DNA of 64,000 nucleotides, from positions 1 to 64,000 of the forward strand of contig NZ_CAJPVI010000048.1 in NCBI RefSeq assembly GCF_905397435.1. Direction: 5' to 3'. The stretch comes from Cupriavidus numazuensis (GTDB lineage: Bacteria > Pseudomonadota > Gammaproteobacteria > Burkholderiales > Burkholderiaceae). Positions 49,634-59,171 of this stretch are shown piece after piece. A model generated the notes under the pieces. That model worked only from the letters and a program-made list of their open reading frames with translations. It did no database searches and had not been told where the DNA came from. Numbering within the stretch: position 1 is the stretch's first letter; every line of letters begins with the position of its first letter. The translations under genes were made by a program, and so were the position numbers.

Positions 49634-51151
49634 ATGACCGCTCGGACTTCCCCCTTGGCCATCGAAATCGACCGCCAGAACCGCTCGCCGATCTATCTGC
49701 AGATTTGCGAGCGGTTCAGGACAGCCATCGCCGCGGGGCACTTGCGTCCCGGCGATCGCGTACCCGCGCTTCGGGGGCTTGCCCTGCAGTTGAATACGGC
49801 GCGCGGCACGGTCGAAATGGCCTATACCATCCTAGTCGACGAGGGCTACCTGCAGATGCGCGGTGCGGCGGGGACGTTCGTCTCCGCGTCGTTGCCGGCA
49901 TCGGTGACGCGTCCTGCACGGAAAGACGATCGCCAGGGCCTCGCAGCCAGGGAGCAGGGTGCGCCTAAGGCGTCCGAGGCATTGCGCAGTCGTAAGCCGG
50001 CGCAGCGTCAACTGGCAATCGCGGTGGCGATGAGCGGGGAGCCTAAGCTCTTGCAACCGGGGCTGCCGGCACTGGACGCGTTCCCGCGCAAGCTGTGGAA
50101 CCGGCTCGTCTCGCGTTGCGCGCGCAGCGGAGAACGCGCGATGCTGGCCTATCCGGACCCGGTTGGTTACCGCGCGCTGCGTGAGCACATTGCCACCTAT
50201 CTGGGCTTGTCGCGGGGCGTGGTGTGCGTGCCGGAACAGGTATTCATCACCGCTGGCTACCGCGCGACGCTCGAACTCGTCTTGCGCAGTCTCGCGAGTC
50301 CCAATGACCGCATGTGGTTCGAAGACCCCGGCTACCTGCTCGCACGCGGCTTTCTGGCCGAAGTCGGCGTCAATCTCGTACCGGTGCCGATCGACAGCGA
50401 AGGGATCGATGTCGAGCGCGGCATCGCGCTGGATTCGCTCGCGCGTTTCGCACTGGTGACGCCATCGCACCAGGCGCCGCTCGGATACACATTGTCGCTC
50501 GCCAGGCGCATGGCGCTGCTCGATTGGGCGGCGAAAGGGTCTCGCTGGATCATCGAAGACGACTACGACAGCGAGTTCCGTTATGTGGGCCGGCCACTGC
50601 CGGCGTTGAAAAGCCTCGACAAGGACGATCGCGTGATCTACAGCGGCACCTTCAGCAAGGTGATGTTTCCGGGACTACGGCTCGCGTATGCCGTGGTGCC
50701 GGAGCGCGCGGTCGAACGCGTGGAGCGCGTGGCGTGCAGTATGAATGCCGGCTCGCCGATGCTATTGCAGGCGGCCGTGGCGGACTTCATCGAACAGGGG
50801 CATTTTGCGCGGCACGTGAAGCGGATGCGTGCGTTGTACGGGCAGCGCCGCACGCTGATTGCGCATGCGCTGGAGCAGGCGTTCGGGGAGCGCATGCTTG
50901 TCGAGCTGCCGCACGGCGGCATCCAGTTCGCGGTCCGGTTTGCCGAAGGTCCCGAAGGTCCCGTCGACGACGTGGCCTTTGCCGCGCGCGCACGCGACGC
51001 AGGGCTCGCGGTGGTGCCACTGTCGATCTGGTATGCGAACGCACGCACGCGGCGTACGCCACGCGGCCTGGTCATGGGATTCGCGAACATCACCGATGCG
51101 AGGGAAGCGTCCCGTCTCGCGCGAACCTTGCGCGCGTGCCTCGAGGGCTAG
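49634..51151 (+). CDS. MocR/PdxR-family transcriptional regulator
   Basis: 505 residues. N-terminal GntR-type winged helix (PIYLQICERFRTAIAAGHLRPGDRVPALR, about residues 19-47 and on to 80), then a PLP-dependent aminotransferase-like domain with IIEDDYDSEFRY and the cofactor Lys in YSGTFSKVMFPGLRLAY. Known members sense PLP or related ligands and usually regulate a divergent operon, here the NmrA-like/cupin genes. Its stop overlaps the stop region of the RibF-like gene (51148) convergently. Confidence 0.9.
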   Translation: MTARTSPLAIEIDRQNRSPIYLQICERFRTAIAAGHLRPGDRVPALRGLALQLNTARGTVEMAYTILVDEGYLQMRGAAGTFVSASLPASVTRPARKDDRQGLAAREQGAPKASEALRSRKPAQRQLAIAVAMSGEPKLLQPGLPALDAFPRKLWNRLVSRCARSGERAMLAYPDPVGYRALREHIATYLGLSRGVVCVPEQVFITAGYRATLELVLRSLASPNDRMWFEDPGYLLARGFLAEVGVNLVPVPIDSEGIDVERGIALDSLARFALVTPSHQAPLGYTLSLARRMALLDWAAKGSRWIIEDDYDSEFRYVGRPLPALKSLDKDDRVIYSGTFSKVMFPGLRLAYAVVPERAVERVERVACSMNAGSPMLLQAAVADFIEQGHFARHVKRMRALYGQRRTLIAHALEQAFGERMLVELPHGGIQFAVRFAEGPEGPVDDVAFAARARDAGLAVVPLSIWYANARTRRTPRGLVMGFANITDAREASRLARTLRACLEG

Positions 51152-51984
51152 GCTGGCGCCGAACTGAAGAAGCGCACCGAGACCGCGCTGCCAGGCATCG
51201 GCGCGAAATGCGCGTCGCTGAGCACGCGGGCCATGCCGTCCGCAGCCCCAAGCTGCACGAGCGCCGGGCGCCAGTGCGGCGCACCCGCCTGAGCGCGGAC
51301 CGCGCCGGAGTAGTGCCCGACAGGCGGCACGCAGATGCCCTGCGGGAGGCGAATCTCCGCCGCGCCGCTGGCTCTGGCAGGCGCCTTGGCGACTACCATG
51401 GCATGAATTTCATGCGGGCGCTCGAGCAACGCAGCCGCAGCACGCACGTCGCCGCACTGAATCAGGCGGCGGGCTTCCGTGGATGAACAGCGCACATCCA
51501 TTCCGGTTGCATTGGTGGCATGCAACGCTACGGGCTCGACGTCATAGCCGTGCGACTTGCCAAGCTGGCCGAGGTAATCGATATCGCCCTGGCGTCCCCG
51601 ACCGCAGCGGAAATTCGCGCCGACCACCAGCCGCCGCATGCCCAGACGCGCAAGCAACAAGCCACGAACGAAGTCATCGGCACTGGCTTCACTGAGGGCG
51701 CGGTCGAACGGCAGCACAAGGCAGTGGTCAACGGCGCCGCTTTCGGCCAGGAGCGCGATACGGTCATCGACCGTGGAGATCATGCGCGGCGCACTCTGCG
51801 GCTGCAGAAAGGCCCGCGGATGCGGATCGAAGGTCAGCAATACGGTCGGCAGCCCGAGCGCACGCCCGCTGGCGCGCAACGCAGCCAGGACGGCGCGGTG
51901 CCCGCGGTGCACACCATCGAACGTGCCGATCGAAACAACGGATGCCGCCAGACGCAGCGCGTCCGCCTGCCTTGTCACCTGCAT
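51148..51984 (-). CDS. RibF-like FMN adenylyltransferase domain protein lacking a clear riboflavin-kinase domain
   Basis: 278 residues; bifunctional RibF is usually about 305-310. The nucleotidyltransferase half is good: IGTFDGVHRGHRAVL near 19-33, LTFDPHP, and VVGANFRCGRGRQGD. The C-terminal half lacks the riboflavin-kinase G-x-PTAN motif and reads instead PPVGHYSGAVRAQAGA. It may make FAD from FMN only. AGGAGGAG precedes the ATG. It lies directly beside the tcp regulator gene, suggesting cofactor supply for the FADH2-consuming monooxygenase; this is inference. Confidence 0.75.
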   Translation of the reverse strand: MQVTRQADALRLAASVVSIGTFDGVHRGHRAVLAALRASGRALGLPTVLLTFDPHPRAFLQPQSAPRMISTVDDRIALLAESGAVDHCLVLPFDRALSEASADDFVRGLLLARLGMRRLVVGANFRCGRGRQGDIDYLGQLGKSHGYDVEPVALHATNATGMDVRCSSTEARRLIQCGDVRAAAALLERPHEIHAMVVAKAPARASGAAEIRLPQGICVPPVGHYSGAVRAQAGAPHWRPALVQLGAADGMARVLSDAHFAPMPGSAVSVRFFSSAPA

Positions 51985-52075
51985 GATGTTCTCCTCCTCT
52001 TGTCATGCACCGCATGCTAGGAGGCGATGGCGCATGACGCCAATCCTTTGCCGTCATGGTGTCTATAACCGGCGC

Positions 52076-53047
52076 TCATCCTTCCATGTTTGCCCCGGCT
52101 GCCGCGCCCGCCACGGCATCGTGCCGGGCAAACAGCCGGTGTACCAGCGCGCGGATCCACTGGTTGCCGGGCTCGCGGTGCACGCGATCGTGCCAGTGCT
52201 GGGCGATGTCCATGCCGGGCAGCGTCAGCGGTGGCGTGACAACCGTCAGGTCGAGGTCCTTGCAAAGCGCGCGTGCAAGCGTCAGCGGCAGGACAGCCAC
52301 GGCGTCCGAGTGCTTGGCGATCAGGCCCGCGGTGGCGAAGCTCGGCACACGGCAGATGATGTTGGTATGCGGTACGGCGGCCTCGATGGCGCGCTCGATG
52401 CTCAGGTGCTGGTGGCCGGTACCGACCGCGGAGACCAGCACATGCTTCTCGGCGATGAAGGCGTCCAGATCGCCCAGCTGTGCCAGCCGCGGATGGTCCT
52501 TGCGCACCACCGCGCCGTAGGTTTCGTGCCATAGCAACTGCCGGCGGATGCTTTGCGTGAGCCCCGGGAACGAGCCGATGGCCAGGTCGACGAGGCCGTT
52601 CTCGAGCCAGATGTCGAGATGCGTGGCATCGGCGTTGACCGCCTGCACCAGGATGCCCGGCGCTTCTTCCGCCAGCCGGCTCAGCAGCGGCGGCAGCATT
52701 TGCGAGGCGCCGGCATCGAGCAGGAAGAAGCTGAAGCTGCGCTGGCTGGTGCGCGGGTCAAAGCCGACATGGTCCGAGCGCAGCGCACGCACGCTCTGGA
52801 GAATGCCCCGCACCGGGTCGGCAAGCTCGAGTGCCTTGGGTGTCGGCTCCATGCGCAGGCCGACGCGGACGAACAGCGGGTCACCGAAATACTGGCGCAG
52901 CCGCGCGAGCGTCTTGCTCAACGCAGGCTGCGTCAGGTTGAGCACGCGCGCCGCCTTGGTGAGGCTGCGCTCACTCAGCAGTACATCGAGCACCAGCAGT
53001 TGATTCAGGCTGAGTTCGTCTTCATGACGCTGAGGAATAGTGTCCAT
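52076..53047 (-). CDS. tcpR: LysR-type regulator of the chlorophenol cluster, TcpR-like
   Basis: 323 residues. N-terminal LysR winged helix (LNQLLVLDVLLSERSLTKAARVLNLTQPALSKTLARLR is spread over residues 14-50), followed by a NodD/NahR-type effector domain. Divergent from the tcpX gene across 150 bp, the normal place for a LysR activator. In JMP134 TcpR has this position and induces the tcp genes with chlorophenol. Confidence 0.85.
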   Translation of the reverse strand: MDTIPQRHEDELSLNQLLVLDVLLSERSLTKAARVLNLTQPALSKTLARLRQYFGDPLFVRVGLRMEPTPKALELADPVRGILQSVRALRSDHVGFDPRTSQRSFSFFLLDAGASQMLPPLLSRLAEEAPGILVQAVNADATHLDIWLENGLVDLAIGSFPGLTQSIRRQLLWHETYGAVVRKDHPRLAQLGDLDAFIAEKHVLVSAVGTGHQHLSIERAIEAAVPHTNIICRVPSFATAGLIAKHSDAVAVLPLTLARALCKDLDLTVVTPPLTLPGMDIAQHWHDRVHREPGNQWIRALVHRLFARHDAVAGAAAGANMEG

Positions 53048-53197
53048 GATGCGAGGTGATTAGCAAACGGGCAGGCTCGGCTGTAGTCTAGTTTCACACA
53101 GCTGACACAGATCAGAAAGCAGGTTTCCAGAGACAAAGCTTCATCCAAGCCCTGTCGCAGGGCAACGAAGAAGGCCCCCAACAAGGAGGAGATCGCC
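53048..53197. promoter_or_regulatory. Divergent tcpR-tcpX control region
   Basis: 150 bp between divergent starts. It contains GTCTAGTTTCACACAGCTGAC but no copy of the steroid-island box. A LysR-type binding site is expected here; I cannot point to one with confidence. Confidence 0.4.
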
Positions 53198-53749
53198 ATG
53201 TCGTCCGCAGTCTTCATCGAAGCCGGCGCGAGCCGCATTCCCGACGCCGCCATCGACGCCACCCGCTTCCGCGACGCCTTGTCGCTTGCGGTCACCGCCG
53301 TGACCGTCATCGCCACCGACGGCGCAGGCGGCCGCGCTGGCGTCACGTGCTCGGCGGTCTGTTCCGTGAGCGATTCGCCGCCCACCGTGCTGTTCTGCAT
53401 CAATCGCCGCAGCGCCGCAAACAGCGTGATCAAGTCCAACGGCGTGGTCAGTATCAACTGGTTGCACGCCAGCCAGACCGCAGTGTCCCAGCTGTTCGCC
53501 GGGGCCGGCGCGGTGCCGATGGCGCAGCGCTTCGACGATGACGGCTGGGGCGTGTTCGGCACCGGCGCGCCATACAGCAAGTCCGCCATGGTCGCGCTCG
53601 ACTGCAAGGTCGTCGATCAGCTCGAAATCGGCACCCACAGCGTCTTCGTCGCGCAGGTGCTCGGCAGTTCGGGCGCTGAAAGCAGCAACGACACGCCGCT
53701 GGTCTACTGCCGCCGCAGCTACGCCACCACGCAGCCAGTCGCGGCTTAG
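53198..53749 (+). CDS. tcpX: Flavin reductase, TcpX-like
   Basis: 183 residues, flavin-reductase-like fold: LAVTAVTVIATDGAGGRAGVTCSAVCSVSDSPPTVLFCINRRS with the usual SxS/PP segment, and GTHSVFVAQVL. AAGGAGGAG precedes the ATG. In JMP134 TcpX supplies FADH2 to TcpA. Gene order and size agree. Confidence 0.9.
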   Translation: MSSAVFIEAGASRIPDAAIDATRFRDALSLAVTAVTVIATDGAGGRAGVTCSAVCSVSDSPPTVLFCINRRSAANSVIKSNGVVSINWLHASQTAVSQLFAGAGAVPMAQRFDDDGWGVFGTGAPYSKSAMVALDCKVVDQLEIGTHSVFVAQVLGSSGAESSNDTPLVYCRRSYATTQPVAA

Positions 53750-53868
53750 CACGACTTGACGCGGCCTGGCCGGCGCCAGGCGAAACCCCGAATTCGTATC
53801 CGTGTCCGTATGCCCTTCTCCAGGGCAGGGACTGTCACACCCCGAAAACCCACCAAGGAGACCTCGCG

Positions 53869-55422
53869 ATGATTCGCACTGGCAAGCAGTACCTGGAATC
53901 GCTCAACGACGGCCGCAACGTATGGGTCGGCAACGAGAAGATCGACAACGTCGCGACGCACCCCAAGACGCGGGACTACGCGCAGCGTCACGCCGACTTC
54001 TACGACCTGCACCATCGTCCCGACCTGCAGGACGTGATGACCTTCGTCGACAAGGATGGCGAGCGCCGCACCATGCAATGGTTCGGCCACTTCGACAAGG
54101 AACAGCTGCGCCGCAAGCGCAAGTACCACGAGACGATCATGCGCGAGATGGCCGGCGCGTCGTTCCCGCGCACGCCGGACGTCAACAACTACGTGCTGCA
54201 GACCTATATCGACGATCCGTCACCGTGGGAAACGCAGACCATCGGCGCTGAAGGCAAGGTCAAGGCGAAGAACATCGTCGACTTCGTCAACTTCGCCAAG
54301 AAGCACGACCTGAACTGCGCGCCGCAGTTCGTCGATCCGCAGATGGATCGCTCCAACCCCGATGCCCAGCAACGTTCGCCGGGGCTGCGCGTGATCGAGA
54401 AGAACGACAAGGGCATCGTCGTGTCAGGGGTCAAGGCCATCGGCACCGGCGTTGCCTTTGCCGACTGGATCCATATCGGGGTGTTCTTTCGCCCCGGCAT
54501 CCCGGGCGACCAGATCATCTTCGCGGCCACGCCGGTCAACACTCCGGGCGTGACCATCGTTTGCCGCGAGAGCGTGGTCAAGGAAGATCCCATCGAGCAC
54601 CCGCTGGCCTCACAGGGCGATGAGCTGGACGGCATGACGGTATTCGACAATGTCTTCATCCCATGGTCGCACGTGTTCCACCTGGGCAACCCTGAGCACG
54701 CGAAGCTCTACCCGCAGCGTGTGTTCGACTGGCTGCACTATCACGCGCTGATCCGCCAGTCGGTGCGCGCCGAGCTGATGGCCGGCCTGGCAATTCTGAT
54801 CACCGAACATATTGGCACCAACAAGATCCCCGCGGTGCAGACGCGCGTGGCCAAGCTGATCGGCTTCCATCAGGCCATGCTCGCGCACATCGTCGCCAGC
54901 GAAGAGCTGGGCTTCCATACGCCGGGCGGTGCCTACAAGCCGAACATCCTGATCTACGATTTCGGCCGCGCGCTTTACCTCGAGAACTTCTCGCAGATGA
55001 TCTACGAGCTGGTCGATCTCTCCGGGCGCAGCGCGCTGATCTTCGCGAGCGAAGACCAGTGGAACGACGAGGCGCTCAACGGCTGGTTCGAACGCATGAA
55101 CAACGGCCCTGTGGGCCAGCCACACGACCGCGTGAAGATCGGCCGTGTGATCCGCGACCTGTTCCTGACCGACTGGGGCAACCGCCTGTTCGTCTTCGAG
55201 AACTTCAATGGCACGCCGCTGCAGGCCATCCGCATGCTGACCATGCAGCGCGCCGAGTTCTCCGCTGCGGGCCCATACGGCACCCTGGCGCGCAAGGTCT
55301 GCGGCATCGAACTCAGCGAAGGCCACGAGAGCGAATACAAGGCCACCGCCGGCTATGCCCAGGCACTGGATTCGGCGCGTCAGCAGGAAAAGCTCGCGCT
55401 GAGCGGCACGATGACTGTGTGA
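53869..55422 (+). CDS. tcpA: FADH2-dependent chlorophenol monooxygenase, TcpA-like
   Basis: 517 residues, HpaB/4-hydroxyphenylacetate-3-monooxygenase fold. Starts MIRTGKQYLESLNDGRNVW, the family signature; length equals JMP134 TcpA. Known reaction: two successive dechlorinations of 2,4,6-trichlorophenol to 6-chlorohydroxyquinol using FADH2 and O2. AAGGAGA precedes the ATG, 119 bp after tcpX. By sequence alone HpaB is the alternative, but a hydroxyquinol dioxygenase and maleylacetate reductase downstream exclude a homoprotocatechuate pathway here. Confidence 0.92.
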   Translation: MIRTGKQYLESLNDGRNVWVGNEKIDNVATHPKTRDYAQRHADFYDLHHRPDLQDVMTFVDKDGERRTMQWFGHFDKEQLRRKRKYHETIMREMAGASFPRTPDVNNYVLQTYIDDPSPWETQTIGAEGKVKAKNIVDFVNFAKKHDLNCAPQFVDPQMDRSNPDAQQRSPGLRVIEKNDKGIVVSGVKAIGTGVAFADWIHIGVFFRPGIPGDQIIFAATPVNTPGVTIVCRESVVKEDPIEHPLASQGDELDGMTVFDNVFIPWSHVFHLGNPEHAKLYPQRVFDWLHYHALIRQSVRAELMAGLAILITEHIGTNKIPAVQTRVAKLIGFHQAMLAHIVASEELGFHTPGGAYKPNILIYDFGRALYLENFSQMIYELVDLSGRSALIFASEDQWNDEALNGWFERMNNGPVGQPHDRVKIGRVIRDLFLTDWGNRLFVFENFNGTPLQAIRMLTMQRAEFSAAGPYGTLARKVCGIELSEGHESEYKATAGYAQALDSARQQEKLALSGTMTV

Positions 55423-55484
55423 TTGCCTGACCCTCCGGCCAGCGTCGTCTGGCCGGAACACCCGAAACATGCAAGGAGTGAACG

Positions 55485-56075
55485 ATGCAAACCAATGAAC
55501 TGCTCGACAAGATCTTCCGCGGCGCGCGCAGCCAGAACGGCTGGCTACCCACGCCGGTACCCGACAGCACGCTGCGGGAACTGTATGACCTGATGAAGTT
55601 TGGCCCAACCTCGGTCAACTGTTCACCGGCGCGGCTGGTGTTCGTGCGCACGGAGGAGGGCAGGGCAAAGCTGCGTCCGGCACTGGCGCCGGGTAACGTC
55701 GAGAAGACCATGGCCGCGCCGGTCGTCGCGATCGTCGGCTACGACACGCGCTTCTACGAGCAACTGCCGGATCTGTTCCCGCACAACCCCGCAGTCAAGG
55801 CATGGTTCGAAGGCGACGAGAAGGTGGATTTCGCCAACACCACGGCGTTTCGCAACGGCACGCTGCAAGGCGGCTATCTTATCGCCGCGGCGCGCGCGTT
55901 GGGTCTCGATTGCGGCCCCATGTCCGGTTTCAACAACCAGGCCGTCGATCAGGCCTTCTTCGCCGGCACCAGCATCCGCTCGAACTTCATCTGCGGCCTT
56001 GGTCACGGCGACCCCGAAAAAGTGTTCGCCCGCAGTCCGCGCCTGTCGTTCGAGCAGGCCTGCCAACTCGCCTAG
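55485..56075 (+). CDS. tcpB: Nitroreductase-family quinone reductase, TcpB-like
   Basis: 196 residues, FMN nitroreductase fold: [31 protein letters not shown] (phosphate contact region) and [13 protein letters not shown]. In the JMP134 cluster TcpB is thought to reduce the chloroquinone product or intermediates. AAGGAGTG precedes the ATG, 62 bp after tcpA, and tcpC follows after 17 bp. Confidence 0.88.
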   Translation: MQTNELLDKIFRGARSQNGWLPTPVPDSTLRELYDLMKFGPTSVNCSPARLVFVRTEEGRAKLRPALAPGNVEKTMAAPVVAIVGYDTRFYEQLPDLFPHNPAVKAWFEGDEKVDFANTTAFRNGTLQGGYLIAAARALGLDCGPMSGFNNQAVDQAFFAGTSIRSNFICGLGHGDPEKVFARSPRLSFEQACQLA

Positions 56076-56092
56076 CGGCCGGGAGTCCAGCG

Positions 56093-56923
56093 ATGCAAGA
56101 GTATGACCAGCATAACCTGACCAAGGCCGTCATTGCGCGCCTGGCCGACACGCCCAATGCGCGTACCAAGGAGATCATGACCAGCCTGGTGCGGCATCTG
56201 CACGACTTCGCGCGTGAGGTCAGGCTGACCGAGGCCGAGTGGAAGCAGGGCATCGACTACCTGACTGCGACCGGCCAGATGTGTGACGACAAGCGCCAGG
56301 AGTTCATCCTGCTCAGCGACGTGCTGGGCCTGTCGATGCTGACCGTGGCCATGAACCAGGAGAAGCCGGAAGGCTGCACCGAGGCCACCGTGTTCGGTCC
56401 CTTCCACGTCGAAGGCGCGCCGCACTACGAGCATGGCGCGGATGTGGCGAACGGCGCCAAGGGCGAGCCCTGCATGGTCTATGGGCGCGTCACGGGCGTG
56501 GACGGCCGGCCGGTTGCCGACGCCGTGGTGGAGACTTGGCAAGCGGACGCTGATGGCCACTATGACGTGCAGTACCAAGGGCTTGAGGTAGCGCAGGGCC
56601 GCGGCGTGCTGAAGTCGGGCGAGGATGGCCGTTTCCATTTCCGCACCATCGTCGCGCAGGCCTATCCGATTCCTGTCGATGGCCCGGTCGGCGAGTTGCT
56701 TCGCGCCACCGGCCGCCATCCATGGCGGCCCGCGCACCTGCACTTCATGATCAAGGCGCCTGGCTACGAGACGCTGGTCACGCACGTGTTCCGGCGCGGC
56801 GACAAGTATCTCGACTCCGACGCGGTGTTCGGCGTGCGCAAGTCCCTGATCGGCGACTGGGTCCGCCAGACCGACGGCATCTACCGGCTCGACTTCGATT
56901 TCGTGCTCAATCCAACCCGCTAG
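56093..56923 (+). CDS. tcpC: Hydroxyquinol 1,2-dioxygenase, TcpC-like
   Basis: 276 residues, intradiol dioxygenase with the N-terminal helical dimerisation domain followed by the catalytic beta-sandwich. Fe(III) ligands are visible: Tyr157 (HYDVQ), Tyr191 (AYPIP), His215 and His217 (PAHLHF). Known reaction: ortho-cleavage of (6-chloro)hydroxyquinol to (2-chloro)maleylacetate. Catechol dioxygenases share the fold; the downstream maleylacetate reductase indicates hydroxyquinol. Confidence 0.92.
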   Translation: MQEYDQHNLTKAVIARLADTPNARTKEIMTSLVRHLHDFAREVRLTEAEWKQGIDYLTATGQMCDDKRQEFILLSDVLGLSMLTVAMNQEKPEGCTEATVFGPFHVEGAPHYEHGADVANGAKGEPCMVYGRVTGVDGRPVADAVVETWQADADGHYDVQYQGLEVAQGRGVLKSGEDGRFHFRTIVAQAYPIPVDGPVGELLRATGRHPWRPAHLHFMIKAPGYETLVTHVFRRGDKYLDSDAVFGVRKSLIGDWVRQTDGIYRLDFDFVLNPTR

Positions 56924-57019
56924 TACCGGAAGACGCCGCGCTGCCCTTGCGGGCGCGCGGCTGCAACCACGCACCGCGCCAGCCGGCCCGGTGTTCCACG
57001 CGGTCTTTCGGAGTGGCGA

Positions 57020-58000
57020 ATGGGTTCGATAGATGGCATGAAGGTCCGGCGGGCGCGTGCATCGCTGCCGGTCCGGGTCGGGCGGCTGGCGCTCGCTGCC
57101 GCATGCGCGGCAGGCAGCATGCCGGCACGGGCCACGGAGGGTGGCGGCAATTCCTACCCCATCGGGGTTGATAACCTGTATTCCGGCCTGATGCTGCCCG
57201 AGGGCGCCAACTGGCTGCTGTTCTACCAGCATTACGACGCGGGCAGCTCCAAGGACAATGCCGGCCACGACAATCCCAAACTGGCCAGTTTCCACCTGCG
57301 CCTCGACGCGCTGGCGCCGCGGCTGTCGTATGTCTGGCCCGGGGTCAGGGTGTTCGGCGCCAACCTGGAAACGCGCATCGTGGTGCCGATCGTGTCGGCG
57401 AACCTCGACATGTCGGTGGCCAGGCCGTCACCGCTGCCGCCGCTCGACAAGGGCGGCAACAAGACCGGCCTGGCCGACATGACGTTCGCGCCGGTGATCC
57501 TCGGCTGGCACAGCGGCAGCTTCCACCAGATGGCGGGCGTCGAGTTCCATCTCAAGACCGGCGCCTACGATGTCCACGACCCGGTCAATATCGGCCGCAA
57601 CTACTACCAGATTGCGCCCAGCTACGCCTTCACGTGGTTCCCGACACGCAATGTCGATATCAGCGCCAAGTTCCGGTACGGCTTCAACACGCGTAACGGA
57701 GCCACCCAGTATCAGTCGGGTGACGAGGCCACGATCGAGTTCAGTGCCGGCTACCACGTCACGCCGAGGCTGACGCTGGGTCTGAACGGCTACTACTACG
57801 TGCAGACCACGGACGACACGCAGAACGGTGTGCGCGTCAACGGCAATGGCAACCGTGGCCGCGTCACGGCGCTGGGGCCGGACATCTGCTTCCAGCTCAA
57901 CGACAAGGTGAGCTTCTCACTCAAAGGGCAGTTCGAGTTCGGCGCCCGCAACCGCCCGGAAGGCAACCGGATCTGGGCGATGGCCCGCATGTCGTTCTGA
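57020..58000 (+). CDS. tcpY: Outer-membrane MetA-pathway-type channel protein, TcpY-like
   Basis: 326 residues. Signal peptide about 1-39 (hydrophobic LALAAACAAG, cleavage near ARA-TEGG), then alternating beta-strand sequence ending in IWAMARMSF, a typical outer-membrane C-terminal Phe. Matches the phenol_MetA_deg family, outer-membrane proteins of aromatic pathways. GGAG precedes the ATG. In JMP134 TcpY has this position with no assigned function; aromatic uptake is likely. Confidence 0.85.
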   Translation: MGSIDGMKVRRARASLPVRVGRLALAAACAAGSMPARATEGGGNSYPIGVDNLYSGLMLPEGANWLLFYQHYDAGSSKDNAGHDNPKLASFHLRLDALAPRLSYVWPGVRVFGANLETRIVVPIVSANLDMSVARPSPLPPLDKGGNKTGLADMTFAPVILGWHSGSFHQMAGVEFHLKTGAYDVHDPVNIGRNYYQIAPSYAFTWFPTRNVDISAKFRYGFNTRNGATQYQSGDEATIEFSAGYHVTPRLTLGLNGYYYVQTTDDTQNGVRVNGNGNRGRVTALGPDICFQLNDKVSFSLKGQFEFGARNRPEGNRIWAMARMSF

Positions 58001-58038
58001 CTGTTCGGAACCGTCCCGAGGAGCATTGGAGACCTACG

Positions 58039-59106
58039 ATGAAAGCATTCCAGTATTCCGCCCGTGCGCAGCGCATCGTCTTCGGCGTTGGCACGATCCG
58101 GCAGGTTGGCAAGGAAATCGATGCGCTGGGCGCATCCAGTGTCCTGGTGCTCAGTACTCCCGAGCAGCGCCCGCTGGCCGAACAGGTGACGGACCTGCTC
58201 GGCGACCGCGCGATCGGCATCTTCGACCGTGCCGTGATGCACGTGCCGGTCGAGACGGCACGCGCGGCCTGCGCGATGGCATTCGAGCTGGGCGCCGACA
58301 GTGTAGTGGCGATCGGCGGCGGCTCGACGACGGGGCTTGCCAAGGCCATCGCGCTCGAGATGAGCCTGCCGGTGCTGGCGATTCCCACCACCTATGCGGG
58401 CTCGGAGATGACCACAATCTACGGCCTCACCGACGCGGGCCTGAAGCGCACGGGCACGGACGTGAAGGTGCTGCCACGCACCGTCATCTACGACCCGCAA
58501 CTGACTTACTCGCTGCCGGTGGCGATCAGCGTGACCAGCGGCATCAACGCATTGGCGCACGCCGCCGAGGGCTTGTACGCGCATGACCGCAGCCCGATTT
58601 CGGACCTGATGGCAGGGGAGGGGATACGGGCCATCGCGGCGGCGCTGCCGATGCTCGTCAGCGAACGGGATCCGGTTGCATTGCGCGAGGCGCGCGCGCA
58701 AGCGCTGTACGGAGCGTGGTTATGCGGCGCCGTGCTCGGCAGTGTGGGCGTGGCGTTGCATCACAAGCTCTGCCACACGCTTGGAGGTAGCTTCAACCTG
58801 CCGCATGCCGAAACGCACACCATCGTCTTGCCGCACGCGCTGGCCTACAACGCGAGGGCCGCGCCGGGCGCCATGGCCTCCATCGCGCAGGCCATGGGCG
58901 CAGACAATGCGGCACAGGGGGCATTCGACCTGGCGCGCACGACCGGCGCCCCGTTGGGGTTGCATCAGATCGGCATGCGCGAGGACGAGCTCGACAAGGC
59001 GTGCGAGATCGCGCTGCAGAACCAGTACCCGAATCCGCGTCCACTTGAAGCAGGGGCGATCCGTGAATTGCTGCAGAACGCGTGGGAGGGGCGCCGGCCC
59101 GACTGA
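58039..59106 (+). CDS. tcpD: Maleylacetate reductase, TcpD-like
   Basis: 355 residues, iron-type alcohol-dehydrogenase fold: VVAIGGGSTTGLAKAIAL (NAD binding), PTTYAGSEMT, HAAEGLYA and HHKLCHTLGGSFNLPHAETH. Known reaction: NADH-dependent conversion of (chloro)maleylacetate to beta-ketoadipate, with loss of chloride. AGGAGCATTGGAG region precedes the ATG. Last gene of the tcp operon. Confidence 0.93.
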   Translation: MKAFQYSARAQRIVFGVGTIRQVGKEIDALGASSVLVLSTPEQRPLAEQVTDLLGDRAIGIFDRAVMHVPVETARAACAMAFELGADSVVAIGGGSTTGLAKAIALEMSLPVLAIPTTYAGSEMTTIYGLTDAGLKRTGTDVKVLPRTVIYDPQLTYSLPVAISVTSGINALAHAAEGLYAHDRSPISDLMAGEGIRAIAAALPMLVSERDPVALREARAQALYGAWLCGAVLGSVGVALHHKLCHTLGGSFNLPHAETHTIVLPHALAYNARAAPGAMASIAQAMGADNAAQGAFDLARTTGAPLGLHQIGMREDELDKACEIALQNQYPNPRPLEAGAIRELLQNAWEGRRPD

Positions 59107-59171
59107 TGCAGATCGGATCCTTGTTGGCGCTTCGGGTGTGCCCACGGCTACTACAAATCGGGAGAGACAAG

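Noticed and set aside
53869-55422. 4-hydroxyphenylacetate 3-monooxygenase (HpaB)
   Set aside because: The fold is the same, but the neighbours (flavin reductase, hydroxyquinol dioxygenase, maleylacetate reductase, LysR) match the tcp cluster and no homoprotocatechuate genes are present.
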